Positions 11,875 through 22,326 of a stretch of 64,000 nucleotides of DNA are shown piece by piece. The notes beneath the pieces are model-generated. The model worked only from the letters and a program-made list of their open reading frames with translations, had not been told where the DNA came from and ran no database searches. Position 1 is the first letter of the stretch; each line of letters starts with the position of its first letter. Origin of the DNA: Pinus tabuliformis (lineage: Eukaryota > Streptophyta > Pinopsida > Pinales > Pinaceae). The position numbers and the translations under genes are program-made. The stretch spans positions 367,111,781-367,175,780 of the forward strand of contig CM062814.1 in NCBI GenBank assembly GCA_031772625.1. Reading direction: 5' to 3'.

Positions 11875-12540
11875 CCGATGCAAAAGATCAGGGCTCTTAG
11901 TACTCTTTCAACCCATGCTTTAAGAATATCTAATGAGAAGCACCTAGAGGATGAAAAATCTCATCTTCTAAAAGTTTTTGAAAATAATGGCTATAGTAGA
12001 ACTCAAGGCCTCGAGGTTTTTCAAAGAACTCATAAAGAATATAGGGTTAAGCCTTCTCGTGATGATCCTATCTCTAAGGTGCATCTCTTGCTTATCTAAG
12101 GGACCACTAACAGGATTGCTCATATTCTTAAGAAGAATAAAGTTTCTTCTTCATTCAAACCTCTCAATACCATTAGAAATTGTCTCAAATATTTTAAGGA
12201 GCCTATAGACCCTAAAGACATGAAAGGGGCCTACTCAATCCCATGTTCCAGTGGGATTCCCTATATTGGAGAAATTGGTCGCTCCATTAACCAAAGAATC
12301 CAAGATCATGCAGTAGACATTGAACACAACCATTCTTGCTCATCAGCTCTAGTTAAACATGTAGAGAAACATAGGCACCGTGTCTCCATTGAGGATGAGA
12401 GGGTCATTGCTAGGGTTGATTAGTTCCACCATAGGAAGCTAAGAGATACTATTGAGATTGAGAAGCATGCAATCAATCTCAACAGGGATGATGGTTGGAA
12501 ATTAAGTAGGAGCTGGATTCTGACCCTCGCTTCTTGATTT
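11875..12540 (+). pseudogene. Penelope-like element (PLE), fragment 1: RT C-terminus, linker, GIY-YIG domain
   Basis: The plus frame starts in the end of the RT with THALRISNEKHLEDE and VFENNGYSR, then after one frameshift reads TNRIAHILKKNKVSSSFKP, then MKGAYSIPCSSGIPYIGEIG, the GIY-YIG nuclease motif (YSIPC...PYIGEIGRSINQR) with DHAVDIEHN and SSALVKHV. After a stop at 12421 it continues HHRKLRDTIEIEKHAINLNR and DDGWKLSRSW, the usual PLE C-terminus. GIY-YIG PLEs use this domain to nick the target. 5' truncation lies near 11870, typical of target-primed retrotransposition. Confidence 0.85.
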
Positions 12541-12789
12541 TCTCCCCCTGTTATTTCCTCCTTTTTTATTAAAGTAAAAATTACATTATTCTTAAATTAT
12601 TTATTTTAGTTTGATTCAAGTTTAATGTCATCCTTATTTTATTGCATTCTTTTATTCTAATTTCTTAATTTCTTAATATAATTTTTTTTTTAAATTAATA
12701 ATTAATTTACTAATAAGAGTATCAATTATATTATAATGATTGCTCTATACAATTTTACCACGTATCATTTTATTGACTAATTCACAATC

Positions 12790-13215
12790 TCTAATTTTTG
12801 GCTTTTGTGATCCGAAGGTCCTAAGCAAGCATAAGGTGGCTTCAACCTTTAGGCCTTTAAATACCATCTGGAGCTCCCTTAGATCTGTAAAAGACCCAGT
12901 GGACCCCTAGGATATGAAGTGTCTTTACATTATCCCATGCTCTTCTGGGACTCCCTACATTGATGACATTGGTTGTTGTATTAGTCAAAGGATTTGTGAG
13001 CATGTTGTTGACATCAAGCATGGCAGGAACTGCTCCTCTGCTTTGGAAAATCATGTAGATAAATTTAACCATCACATCTGCATTGAGGAGGCGCAAGTCA
13101 TTGCTAGGGTCATTTCCATCATCGTAAATTGAGGGAGGCCCTAAAAATAAAAAAAGGCTCAATAATTTGAATAGAGACGATGGTTGGATTATTAGTAGAA
13201 GTTGAGTCCCTATCC
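12790..13215 (+). pseudogene. Penelope-like element, fragment 2: GIY-YIG domain and C-terminus
   Basis: The plus frame reads LSKHKVASTFRPLNT and, after a stop, MKCLYIIPCSSGTPYIDDIG, then HVVDIKHGRNCSSALENHV. After a frameshift it continues LNRDDGWIISRS. The layout matches fragment 1, but the two are clearly diverged, so they are separate insertions of related PLEs or an old tandem pair. The invariant G of the YIG motif is Asp here (YIDDIG), and stops are frequent. About 250 bases of AT-rich sequence separate the two. Confidence 0.8.
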
Positions 13216-13441
13216 TGTCCTCCTAGTTTTTTAGGTTTATTTTGTTTGTTTATTTATCTTTGTAGGTATTAGTGTCCCTTTTATAGTATTTTTTATTGGT
13301 TTATTCTTCATTAGAGTTTATATTCTTGATCCTCCGTGTTTTCTTAAGTATTTTATCATCATATTCATTCTTAAATCCTTTTAGTATTTTTGTTATTTGT
13401 TTAATGGGCCTCAGCCCTGTATTTTATTGTTGTGCTTTTCT

Positions 13442-13445
<4 letters not shown>

Positions 13446-13513
<68 letters not shown>
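13446..13513. repeat. (TA)n microsatellite
   Basis: About 34 uninterrupted TA dinucleotides. Confidence 0.98.
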
Positions 13514-13516
<3 letters not shown>

Positions 13517-16500
13517 ACTTGTGTATACTTTTGTTTTGTTTTGTTATAATTTTGACTCCCATCCTTGTTTGGAGTTTGACCTTCAAGTTTTTATTCTTGT
13601 TATTTATATTTTTTTATTAGTTTCCATTAATAAATTTTTTTAATAATATTTAATTTTAATAAATTAATTTAAATATTGTTTTTCAAAAACTAGCCATTTA
13701 ATATAATAGTTACTTAATAATATTTGGTTTTAATAGATTAATAAATTAATATCACAATTTAAATTATTGACTTTGGTTTTTTATTCTTGTTAGTTATATT
13801 TTTCGATTATTTCTCACTAATAGAATTTTTTAATAATAGTTGATTTTAATAAATTAATTTAAATATTATCTTCCAAAAACTAGTTGTTACTTAGTAATAT
13901 TTCTTTTTAACAAATTAATAGATTAATATCATAATTTAAATATTATTTTTCAAAAATAACCATGACTTGAGATGATGGTCTCTTACATTGCTCTCTATTT
14001 AAGCCTTTTTCATGGTCTGTCTCTACTGATGATGTTGGTTCAAAATGCGCCCTAACAAAATACTTTTCTTAATTTACAATGGCTACTTTATAATTAAATA
14101 TTAAATAAATATTATTTTAATTAATTCAGTAATTAATTTTTAACGACTAACTATGGACTCTGATCCATCCTTTCTATTTATTCTATAGGATTGATGGATT
14201 TTTAACCTTTGTCCTAATGATAAATCACATTAGTTGGTTGGAAATGTCGACCAAATCCTATTGATGTAATATACCTAAAAACATTCTCATTTACAATATA
14301 GATCACAAAAATCTAACCTAAATTAAGTTATAAATTCAAAACAATCTACCTAATAAATAATACCAATTAAAACAACACACTTTCCCTTAATAACAACTCT
14401 AACTACACCATGATGCTCCCGTACCCTGCTCTCGTACCCTAACAACTCTAACTACACCACGATGCTCCCGTACCCTATTGGCCTATTTCTTTCAGTTTCG
14501 AGAGCACACTTTCCATTAATAACACTCTAACTGGCCCATGATGCTCCCGTACCCTATTGGCCTATTTCTTTCTAGTTTCAAGAGCTTTCTGGTGAGAAAA
14601 ATCCCATAAGTCCGTATCTTGGAAGTATATCACCTGCTCTAAAAAATTTCTTGAAATCTTGCATGTATATAACATGTATTAGAGGGGAAGTTTATCCCCA
14701 CCATCTTTATATTATTATTCTAATTCTAATTTATATCTGTGTACACATTAATATTACCGCCACTTGTTACGTTGATGGTATCACTTAGGCACACCATCCA
14801 ATCATGCCTAATGTTTTATTTCCATCAAGGTCAGATTCCGTTTACGTGTATTAATGAATTGTTTAGGTACGTTTAACAGTCGGGAAGAACACGGGCCTTA
14901 TATCATACGTTCGATGTAAATGACAGCGTGTTTTACGTTTTTTTTGAAGGTATAAAATAATTACACCACCCACAAAATTTTATCTAATTTAAAATAAAAT
15001 TTATTTCTATATAAAAATTAAACTACACCCTGTAAGATTAGTTAATTAAAATTATATAAATTTAAAACAATTAAATTAACTGGTGTAAAATTAATTATTT
15101 TAAGTTATTTTATACATAATTAGTTGAATCTTTGTTTTTATTATTTAAACTTGATACTTAAAAAACACTTGGATTATTAAAAGTTCATAGCTCAAGCTTA
15201 CTATTCGAACCATAACTCAAGCTGACTATTCTAACTAATCTCTACCTAATTCTAAGAAAATTAGATCCAAAAATTTAAGAATAAAACCCCCGAGACCTTT
15301 GACGAAGAGACACAGGCATTCTCGTAAATTAAGTTTCGCTGAGATTGTGGAACATTACGGACGAGTTGACTGAAAAAAGTTATGAAGCCTGACTGAAAAA
15401 AGTTATGAAGCCGTTTTTCGTTAATAGTGAGGGTGGCAAAAGCTTTCCCTATTTCGCTAGTATGGAGTGAATTGCTTTTTAGTGGTGATAGAGAAAGAAT
15501 TTTTATTTGAATTATTTTATGGAGTGAAGGATGGTGAAAAGTGATAGGAATTTGGATTAAAAAATTTAAAAACTTTGTAGAGATAGTGTTTGAATCATGT
15601 TTTTAAGTGTGAAAATTTATTGGACATTTTAAGATATTTAAAATTATGAATTTAACAATTTTTATTTTTTATTTAAATACTATTTTTTTTTAAATATGAC
15701 CCAAATTTCCCTCACTTCTGATAAAAAGCATAATCATTAGACTAGGGCCATTTGATTAGTGTAGTTTGCAAAACAACTATGATTTCAGTAACATGGTTTG
15801 GTCATAGAAGCGTATTTTAACTTTGTTAGGTTGTGATTTTTACTATTTATATTTTTTAAGTGTTTCACGAGTTTTATGATGTTGACTCATTTATAGTTCA
15901 GGAACATAATTTAAATAAAAAGGGTGCAGTATTTATCTATTTAGGGATTTAGAAAAGCAATCTAAATTTAAAAAATTAAATGACCAGAGCTTCGAAAATT
16001 TCATCCTGCAACTGGCCAAATGTATCTTTTATGCCTTAAACTCCATGCTTGTGAAATTTTGAGCCAAGACATCGAATGCGAGCCAATCATAGTGGGTGAT
16101 CTATGTAAATGTCATATTAAACTATTTTTCTAATCAGTTTTTAATATTTAATTCATCTTTCGTACGATTTTTCAACCTATTACGAAAAAACCCTTGGAAT
16201 ATTATGATGTTCGCAGCTCTACCGCAATGAATTTGTAATGATACTGGCACACAGTCGTTGAGTGGTCACTATATTTATGGCTAATAATCTAAATATATTT
16301 ATCCCTAACGACCTACCGCGAGCTTAATATATCAAGCCTAACCCAAAAGCGTGAAAAAAAATAAAAATTGATTAACACACTACTTCATTTAATTGACTAA
16401 TAAAAAGTCTTTGGAAGGTCTGTGTGATTGGAGTTTGAAAAAGTCTTTACACAGTCTGTGTGATTGGAGTTTTGTAATGAAGCAGCAAGTTTTCTATGAA

Positions 16501-16628
16501 ATTGTTTGAAAATGAAATTAAAAATAAACAATAAAGCCAAAATTTCTTTGTGTGTTTAACGTTTATGGTATGACTATTGGTTTTGATTATTTAAATGATT
16601 TCAAAGTTTATTTAGTAGTTTCAATAGG
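13514..16628. other. AT-rich intergenic DNA with short duplications
   Basis: No coding signal. A block containing GATGCTCCCGTACCCT is present in three copies between about 14390 and 14585, the last two also sharing GGCCTATTTCTTTC. A 22-base unit with CTGAAAAAAGTTATGAAGCC is duplicated head to tail at 15369-15412. A line of decayed AT-rich direct repeats (TTATTCTTGTTATTTATATT and related) runs at 13590-13960. Confidence 0.6.
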
Positions 16629-16884
16629 GAGTTCTCTATAATGCGATTTTTTGGAAATTTCGGTGACGAAATCCGGCGGAAGAAATTGAAGTTAAATTTT
16701 GATTTGTTTTAGTTAAAATGGTTTTTTAACTGCATATTTGGATTCAGCACGCTGAAAAATCCCTGGGATGCTTTGATTGTGTAGAAACTAGCTATCAAAC
16801 TTGCGATTCCAATAAATTGCTGCCGGATTTTGACCGGAAAAACCCACCAGAAAAGCTTTCAAAAAGTCGCATTATAGACAACTG
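16629..16884. mobile_element. Hairpin, MITE-like unit
   Basis: The left end GAGTTCTCTATAATGCGATT is the near-complement of the right end at 16861-16884 (AAGTCGCATTATAGACAACT). The flanking bases outward also partly pair, and inner arms (GAAATCCGGCGG and CCGGATTTTGACCGG) are related. At about 256 bp without coding content it fits a non-autonomous DNA transposon. The end sequence recalls pogo/Tc1-type MITE ends (CAGTnnnCTCTATAA), but I see no clear TA duplication, so family is open. Confidence 0.5.
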
Positions 16885-17351
16885 CGATTCAATAGTGTCC
16901 ATCTACTTTTTCATTTTGATTTTAAATTATTTTTTTAAATTGGATCTTTTTGCTTTATTATTTTTTCATTCTTTAATTTTTTAGTAATATTTAATTAATT
17001 TTTATTGTAAAATTTAATAGATTTTTTTAGTAATATTTAATTAATTTTGTTGTAAAATTTAATAGATTTTGTTGTTATGAAATTTATATAATCCTAACCT
17101 TTAAGAATCTTCAATACACTAAATTCACTTACACGTTAAGAAAATAAGCTCGTTTTAATGAATAACAAACTGCTATTTCACAAAAATAATTATTACAAAA
17201 TAGTTAGTGTCGAATAATGACTTGTTACAAATTCCAGCTGTATATATATAGAAACTCATTTGCTCTTCAATTTATTCCCAAATTACAGCTCGCTCGATAT
17301 TAAATGCAAATTAAATGGTCGAATAATGACGACCATTTAGCGTGGCGATTG

Positions 17352-17578
17352 AATATGGTGTTCCTTGTGAAGAACGGTCGCGGTCGTTTGGCAACATTGG
17401 AGCCTCGCCCTACGGACCTTCCCAAGTGCTAGATAGAGAGAGAAGGAAATATCAATAACCAGATCAGAATATGGTGTTCCTTGTGAAGAATGGTCGCAGT
17501 CCTTTGGCAACATTGGAGCCTCCCCCTGCAGACCTTCCCAAGTGCTAGAGAGAAGGAGATGTCAATAACCAGATCATA
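17352..17578. repeat. Tandem duplication, 116-bp unit x 2
   Basis: The unit starting AATATGGTGTTCCTTGTGAA at 17352 is repeated from 17468, with about ten substitutions and one small deletion. Both copies contain TTTGGCAACATTGGAGCC and TATCAATAACCAGATCA-like ends. Function unknown. Confidence 0.9.
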
Positions 17579-17960
17579 ATACTTCACGAGTGCAAGGATC
17601 TGAACACATTGAGGGATCTGTATTGATTTAAAATCTACGGCCATCAGTGGGGTAGTTAAAATAAGCCTCAAACATGTAGGCGAACTGTGTTTTTTATTCG
17701 TGGGATTGCTAACGGCACATGATAGGTTAGGATTGTCTTTTTGTAGGATTGTCATTTTGGGATATTGAATTTAAGTTAGTTTTTGTTAAAAAAAATTATA
17801 CCCATGAGATTTTTTTATAATAAAATTGGAATAGGAATTTTTGGAGAATTGGAAATTTCTTTCCACGGATTGGATTTAGATTCAGTGCCATTATTTTATA
17901 AATATTACACATTAATAATTATGGGTATAATTATTTTATAAATATTACAACTTGACAAGT

Positions 17961-18474
17961 TTTGGTTACTTGGTGCAAGGGCTAGGAGTGATGATTCAGA
18001 TTATGTGATTCATTTTGCTCGTTTCAATCCCACTTCTTCATCCCTGTGAGCGTCACCCGATGCAATGAGTGCTAAGTAAACTATTCAAAAATCATGAGAA
18101 ATTAGTGTTAACTCTCATTGAAATGGTCATAGATGAATGACTTACTTAATGCAGTTGAATCACAAAAAATGATATGTGATCTGCGAAAACCCCTCAATAC
18201 TTAAATTCAAAAAGAGTGAAGGGAACTCTACTTGAATGGTTAATGAGGCACAATACTTGCTAAGGTTTTGCAAATGAGGTAGCAAGCTAAGTGGGCTTGA
18301 TTATGGGGAAAGCTCCACAGCTAAGTGCGCTTGTGCCAGAGGCGATTTGGGATGGGTGACCTCTCAGGAAGTCTTGGTTACTGGGTGCAAGCCTCGGGAG
18401 TGATGATTGACGTTATGTGATTCATTTCACTGGTTTCAGTCCCACTTCTTCACTGTGTGATCATCACCCGATAA
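17961..18474. repeat. Direct repeat pair, about 103 bp, 412 bp apart
   Basis: The segment 17961-18064 (TTGGTTACTTGGTGCAAGGG ... CACCCGA) recurs at 18373-18474 with moderate divergence; both contain GGAGTGATGATT and ATGTGATTCATTT. They lie just upstream of the gypsy primer-binding site at 18746 and may be parts of its LTR, but this cannot be settled without a second LTR. Confidence 0.6.
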
Positions 18475-18745
18475 TCAATGCATAATCTCAAGGTTTTGTC
18501 TTTCTTCCCAACAAATAGTGGGTATTTAATCTGAAGTCAGGTTACGGGTTGAACATCCGGAGCTCCATGTGACCTTGCATGCCCATATCTAACAGTTGTG
18601 TAACATATTTAAGTGTTTTAATCAGAAATGAAAACTTTAAACTTTGTATCCGCCACCCTGTGTATAATTAATATAATTCGGGTTTTCTTTCAATACTGCA
18701 ATGGTTTCTTATTTTTCGTTTAATAGGTGTGTAGTGTGTTACAAA

Positions 18746-18757
18746 TGGTATCGGAGC
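18746..18757 (+). other. Primer-binding site (initiator tRNA-Met type)
   Basis: TGGTATCGGAGC, two bases after the LTR-type end TGTTACA. The standard site is TGGTATCAGAGC; one A to G change. Confidence 0.7.
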
Positions 18758-18881
18758 TTAGGTTCGTACATTGAGACACTTTGGGAATTATATGTACATG
18801 AAATGGATGTGATTTCTTAAAATTAACTAAGTAAATATCTATGTGAACAAAGAGACCTGTAGCAATACAAAAAGGGTCAAA

Positions 18882-20000
18882 ATGCAGAGGAGCCCACGAC
18901 CACCAAACCCGCCAGAAACAACTTATGTGAATGCTAACCCTGATATTTGGATACCGCTGGGAGAATAATCGCGTCGAGCTAATGATGTTTTATTCGAAAC
19001 CGTTCAACAACTACTTGCTCAGTTGACCAATTTAAGAACAGACAATGAACGACTACGACTATAACATTAGAGAATTATAAGAAGTCTATCGAATCGATAA
19101 AACCAACGAGATCTAGACTCCAGTGCTGAAGACAGAGAAAAGATCCCAACGGTTCAGCATGGAGAAGAAAATGTTGAGTCACCTGAAAAACATGGAGAAG
19201 ATGAAGAAGGATGCTCAGATAATGTTTCTGATCAACGCAAAACAAAAAGATGAAAATCTGAATTACAAGGAGAACATAAAAAAATTAAACCATCACTCTT
19301 TGAAGGGGAATCCAAAGAAGTAGCTGAAGCTTAGTTAATTGATATGAGCAAATATTTTCAGATTTATGATTACACTGATAAAATGAAAGCACGCTTGGCA
19401 TTTTATCAGTTAAGGGATAAGGCTACCTTTTGGTGGGAAAAAATCAAAACAGTAAGGAAAATTAATGAAGAACATGTTACGCGGAAATAGTTTCAAAAGC
19501 ATTTCAAGGATAAGTATCTGACTGAAAGTTATTATAACGAAAAAGCAAAGGAATTTCATGACTTAAGATTGGGAACCTTAACCATGGACGATTATGTAAA
19601 ACAATTCACCTCCCTGCTACGCTATATGCCTTATATGCAAGAAAAAAAGGCCAAAATTCATCATTTCATCAGTAGCCTACCCAATTTTATGAAGGAGGAG
19701 CTTGAGTTCGACTACCCAAGGACAATGGATGATGTAGTGTGGAAAGCCATCATCTGCTAGCAGGAAATGAAATAGAAAAATGAGAAACCTAAATGTACAA
19801 CAAAACCTCTCAATGAATTCCTAGTAAGGAACCAACCCAAAGTTGCATATTCTGAAAATAGACAGTGGGAAGGAGCTAATAAATCAGTTAATGACCAGCG
19901 GTCAAAGCCACCGCTGCAATGTTGGGGATTTGAAGAACCCCACTATTACAAAAATTGCCCGCATAAAGCAAGAACGGAACAACTATCAAATATGTAGGAA
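18882..20000 (+). pseudogene. Gag of the plus-strand gypsy fragment
   Basis: ATG at 18882 opens a frame reading MQRSPRPPNPPETTYVNANP. After a stop and frameshifts come a charged coiled segment, then the gag core: SLFEGESKEVAEA, DKMKARLAFYQLRDKATFWW, then KEFHDLRLGTLTMDDYVKQF and LLRYMPYM. Near 19920 a zinc knuckle is visible as CWGFEEPHYYKNC, where the second Cys is Phe. At least four in-frame stops (around 19322, 19488, 19757 and 19996) disable it. Confidence 0.75.
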
Positions 20001-20883
20001 GGATCCACGGTCATAGAAGTGGCGAGGAGAATGCCTAGAATTACTGTTGCTTTGGATGATCATCAAGTAGAATACCAACCCACCATGATCGAATGTGAAG
20101 GTACGATCGCTAAGTAGCCTGTCTCTGTTTTGTTTGATCCCAGCGCTAGCCTAAGCTATATTAGTCCTAAGGTGGTAGAAAAATCTCAACTGCAGAGCAG
20201 TAAGTTTCCAAGACCTTGGTTAGTCCAGTTACCCACTGGGACAAAAAGAAGGGTAGTTGCAGAAGTAGAACGTTGTCCTATAACAATCTCGCAACTACCC
20301 ATTCACGTTGATCTTAATATACTTCCTTTGGGTTCATTCGACATTTTAATCGGGATGGATTGGATGGAAAAATGTTGGTCGCTAGTTGACTGCAAGCAGA
20401 AAACCATCAGTTTTATCACTGAATCAAAACAAAGGAAGGAACCTCAAGGAATCAAGGCAAGTACCAAACTGCGTCCTATTACTGCTAGTGAGCTAGGAAG
20501 ATGTATTAGGAAGGGTTGTCAGATATATTTTGTCCAGGTGAGATTTACGAACACCAAAAAGAAAATGACCTTCTTCGAAAACATTCTTGTCATTCAAGAA
20601 TTTTTTGATCTATTTCTAGAATCGATTTCTGGATTACCACCCAACCGTGATATCGGATTCACCATTGAACTAATTCTGGGTGCAGGCCTTGTATCCAGGG
20701 TCCCTTATCACATGAGCATACCTAAGTTAACAAAATTCAAAATGTAGCTCCAAGAGCTTTTGGATAAAAAGTATATTCACCCCAGCGTGTCGCCTTTGGG
20801 AGCTCGCGTATTGTTCGTATAGAAGAAAGATGGAACCTTGAGATTATGCATCGATTATCATCAGTTGAATCCCAAAAAATGAT
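20000..20883 (+). pseudogene. Protease and start of RT, plus-strand gypsy fragment
   Basis: Protease active site reads VLFDPSASLSYISPKVVE (family form VLFDSGASxSFIS), then QLPTGTKRRVVAEV and LPLGSFDILIGMDWME, a diagnostic chromovirus-type ending. A 205-residue open frame covers 20130-20747. RT starts with ELLDKKYIHPSVSPLGARVL, then a stop, then KKDGTLRLCIDYHQLN, and ends at a stop at about 20880. The canonical Gly of the protease triad is lost. Confidence 0.8.
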
Positions 20884-21197
20884 ATATGATATTTAATAAA
20901 TGTTACACATTGATAGTTATAATATGTTTCTATAGATTTTAACCCAAACAAATAATTAAAAAAAAATATTCATCTTCCTTATTACATCAGATTAACTATT
21001 ATTATTAATACAATTATTTTATAATTATCACAAATTGACAATTATAATAATCAAACTAACATAATTTTTAACACGGATTTTAATTATAAATTATATATTA
21101 ATTTATTAAATTTAAAATTTACAATAAATATTATATTTATAATAACTAATCAAACCGGACTTTGTTTTAAATAATTTAAAAAATAATACTTTATCTA
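20884..21197. other. AT-rich DNA; left target-site copy at its end
   Basis: No coding signal. The last 15 bases (21183-21197, ATAATACTTTATCTA) recur at 22312-22326. Confidence 0.6.
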
Positions 21198-22311
21198 TGG
21201 TTGAATTGAGGCTTTTGTGATCCATAACAATTATCAAAAGAAATTTCAGCGTAAATCAATGTTAAATAGTCTGTGCAGAGCCTCCAACGGCTAACTTGAC
21301 CAACGGCTAATTTTGACTTAGGGATCAAAGTCAACAAACCATTTTTATAATTTTAAAGGAAGTTAGTTAATTCGGTGACCATACCTTTAAAATATACATA
21401 ATTTATATATATAATAATTTTAATCAGTGTTTAAGTTAATAGTTAGTTAAAAAGGTACCATTTAATAATTAATAATTATAAGTTATTTGTAACTTAAATG
21501 GGATTTAGTTATATGGAAGAAATTTAATATAATAGTTAGTTAGAATAAATATATAGTGGAACGAGAAAATAATAAAAGTTAAATTAAATAAATAAATAAA
21601 AATTAATTAATAACGTAGCTGGTAAAGGTTAAAGTTAAAAAAAATAAAAAATAAAAAATAAATAAAAATAAAATAAAATAACATAAAAAATAAAAAATAT
21701 AAATAAAAATAAATAAATAAATTAATTAATTAATTAAAAACAAACAAACAAATAAATAAATAAAAATAAATAGATTAATTAATTAATTAATTAAAAACAA
21801 ACAAACAAATAAATAAATAAATAGATAAAAATAATACATAAATAAATATATCAGAATAAAATAAAAATAAAATAAAATAATGATAATACTACAAATATAT
21901 ATGTATAAATAAATTAAAAAAAAACAACAACAACACAAAATAAAAAGAAGGAGAAGGACAGGAAAAAGATCATTAGAAGACCAGAGAGCAAGAACGATAA
22001 ATCCTAGAAGGAAGGAAAAGACAGGGCTCCAGGGGGAACAACGAAAGCTCGAAAGGATAAAAAGCGTGGGGGGAGGGGGGGGGGGGGGGGAAGAAAGAAG
22101 GAAGAAAGGGCAAGGATCCAACAACCACTGATCTTCTAGTCGTCATCTCTATTGAGATTGTTAGGCCTCCTTTTGGAAGCTCTGCACAGACTATTTAACA
22201 TGCAAAGCTGGATCTGTTTCTTCAACTCGTCCTGACGATGAACCACACTGGTTGGTTCGAAACGCGTCGTCTTTGATTTTCTGAATGTGATTTACGCCGA
22301 AATTTCTTCTG
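21198..22311 (+). mobile_element. PLE-derived insertion with 15-bp TSD and inverted end blocks
   Basis: The insertion is bounded by perfect 15-bp direct repeats (ATAATACTTTATCTA at 21183-21197 and 22312-22326). Blocks near the left end (21235-21258 and 21259-21287) recur inverted near the right end (22288-22311 and 22173-22201). An 86-bp segment that holds a hammerhead-like motif separates the blocks on the right and is missing on the left. The first 37 bases match, inverted, the end of the PLE scrap at 58384-58505. The interior is A-rich low-complexity DNA plus a G-run (22066-22090). Partial inverted copies at the ends are a known habit of Penelope-like elements. Confidence 0.75.
22227..22273 (+). 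ncRNA. Hammerhead-ribozyme-like motif in PLE insertion
   Basis: CTGACGA (22232-22238) plus one extra T, then stem II GAACCA/TGGTTC with loop CACTGGT (22240-22258), GAAA (22259-22262), a 2-bp stem III AC/GT around GC, and cleavage triplet GTC (22266-22268). Stem I is poor here: only alternate bases pair. Minimal hammerheads with 1-2 bp stem III are reported in PLEs. The T between the core and stem II departs from the textbook consensus. Confidence 0.6.
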
Positions 22312-22326
22312 ATAATACTTTATCTA

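Larger units (their letters stand above)
18600..20883 (+). mobile_element. Chromovirus-like Ty3/gypsy fragment (5' part only)
   Basis: An LTR end in TGTTACA (18743) is followed by TGGTATCGGAGC, a one-mismatch match to the initiator-tRNA-Met primer-binding site, then gag from 18882, protease, and the first 50 residues of RT. The element ends near 20880 where AT-rich sequence begins, so most of pol and the 3' LTR are missing. Stops are frequent. LTR start not determined. Confidence 0.75.

Noticed and set aside
13401..13620. Open frames with Ile-Tyr repeats
   Set aside because: Translation of the (TA)n microsatellite.
21783..22124. 113-residue minus-strand hydrophobic frame
   Set aside because: Product of AAATAAAT-type low-complexity DNA and a G run inside the PLE insertion.
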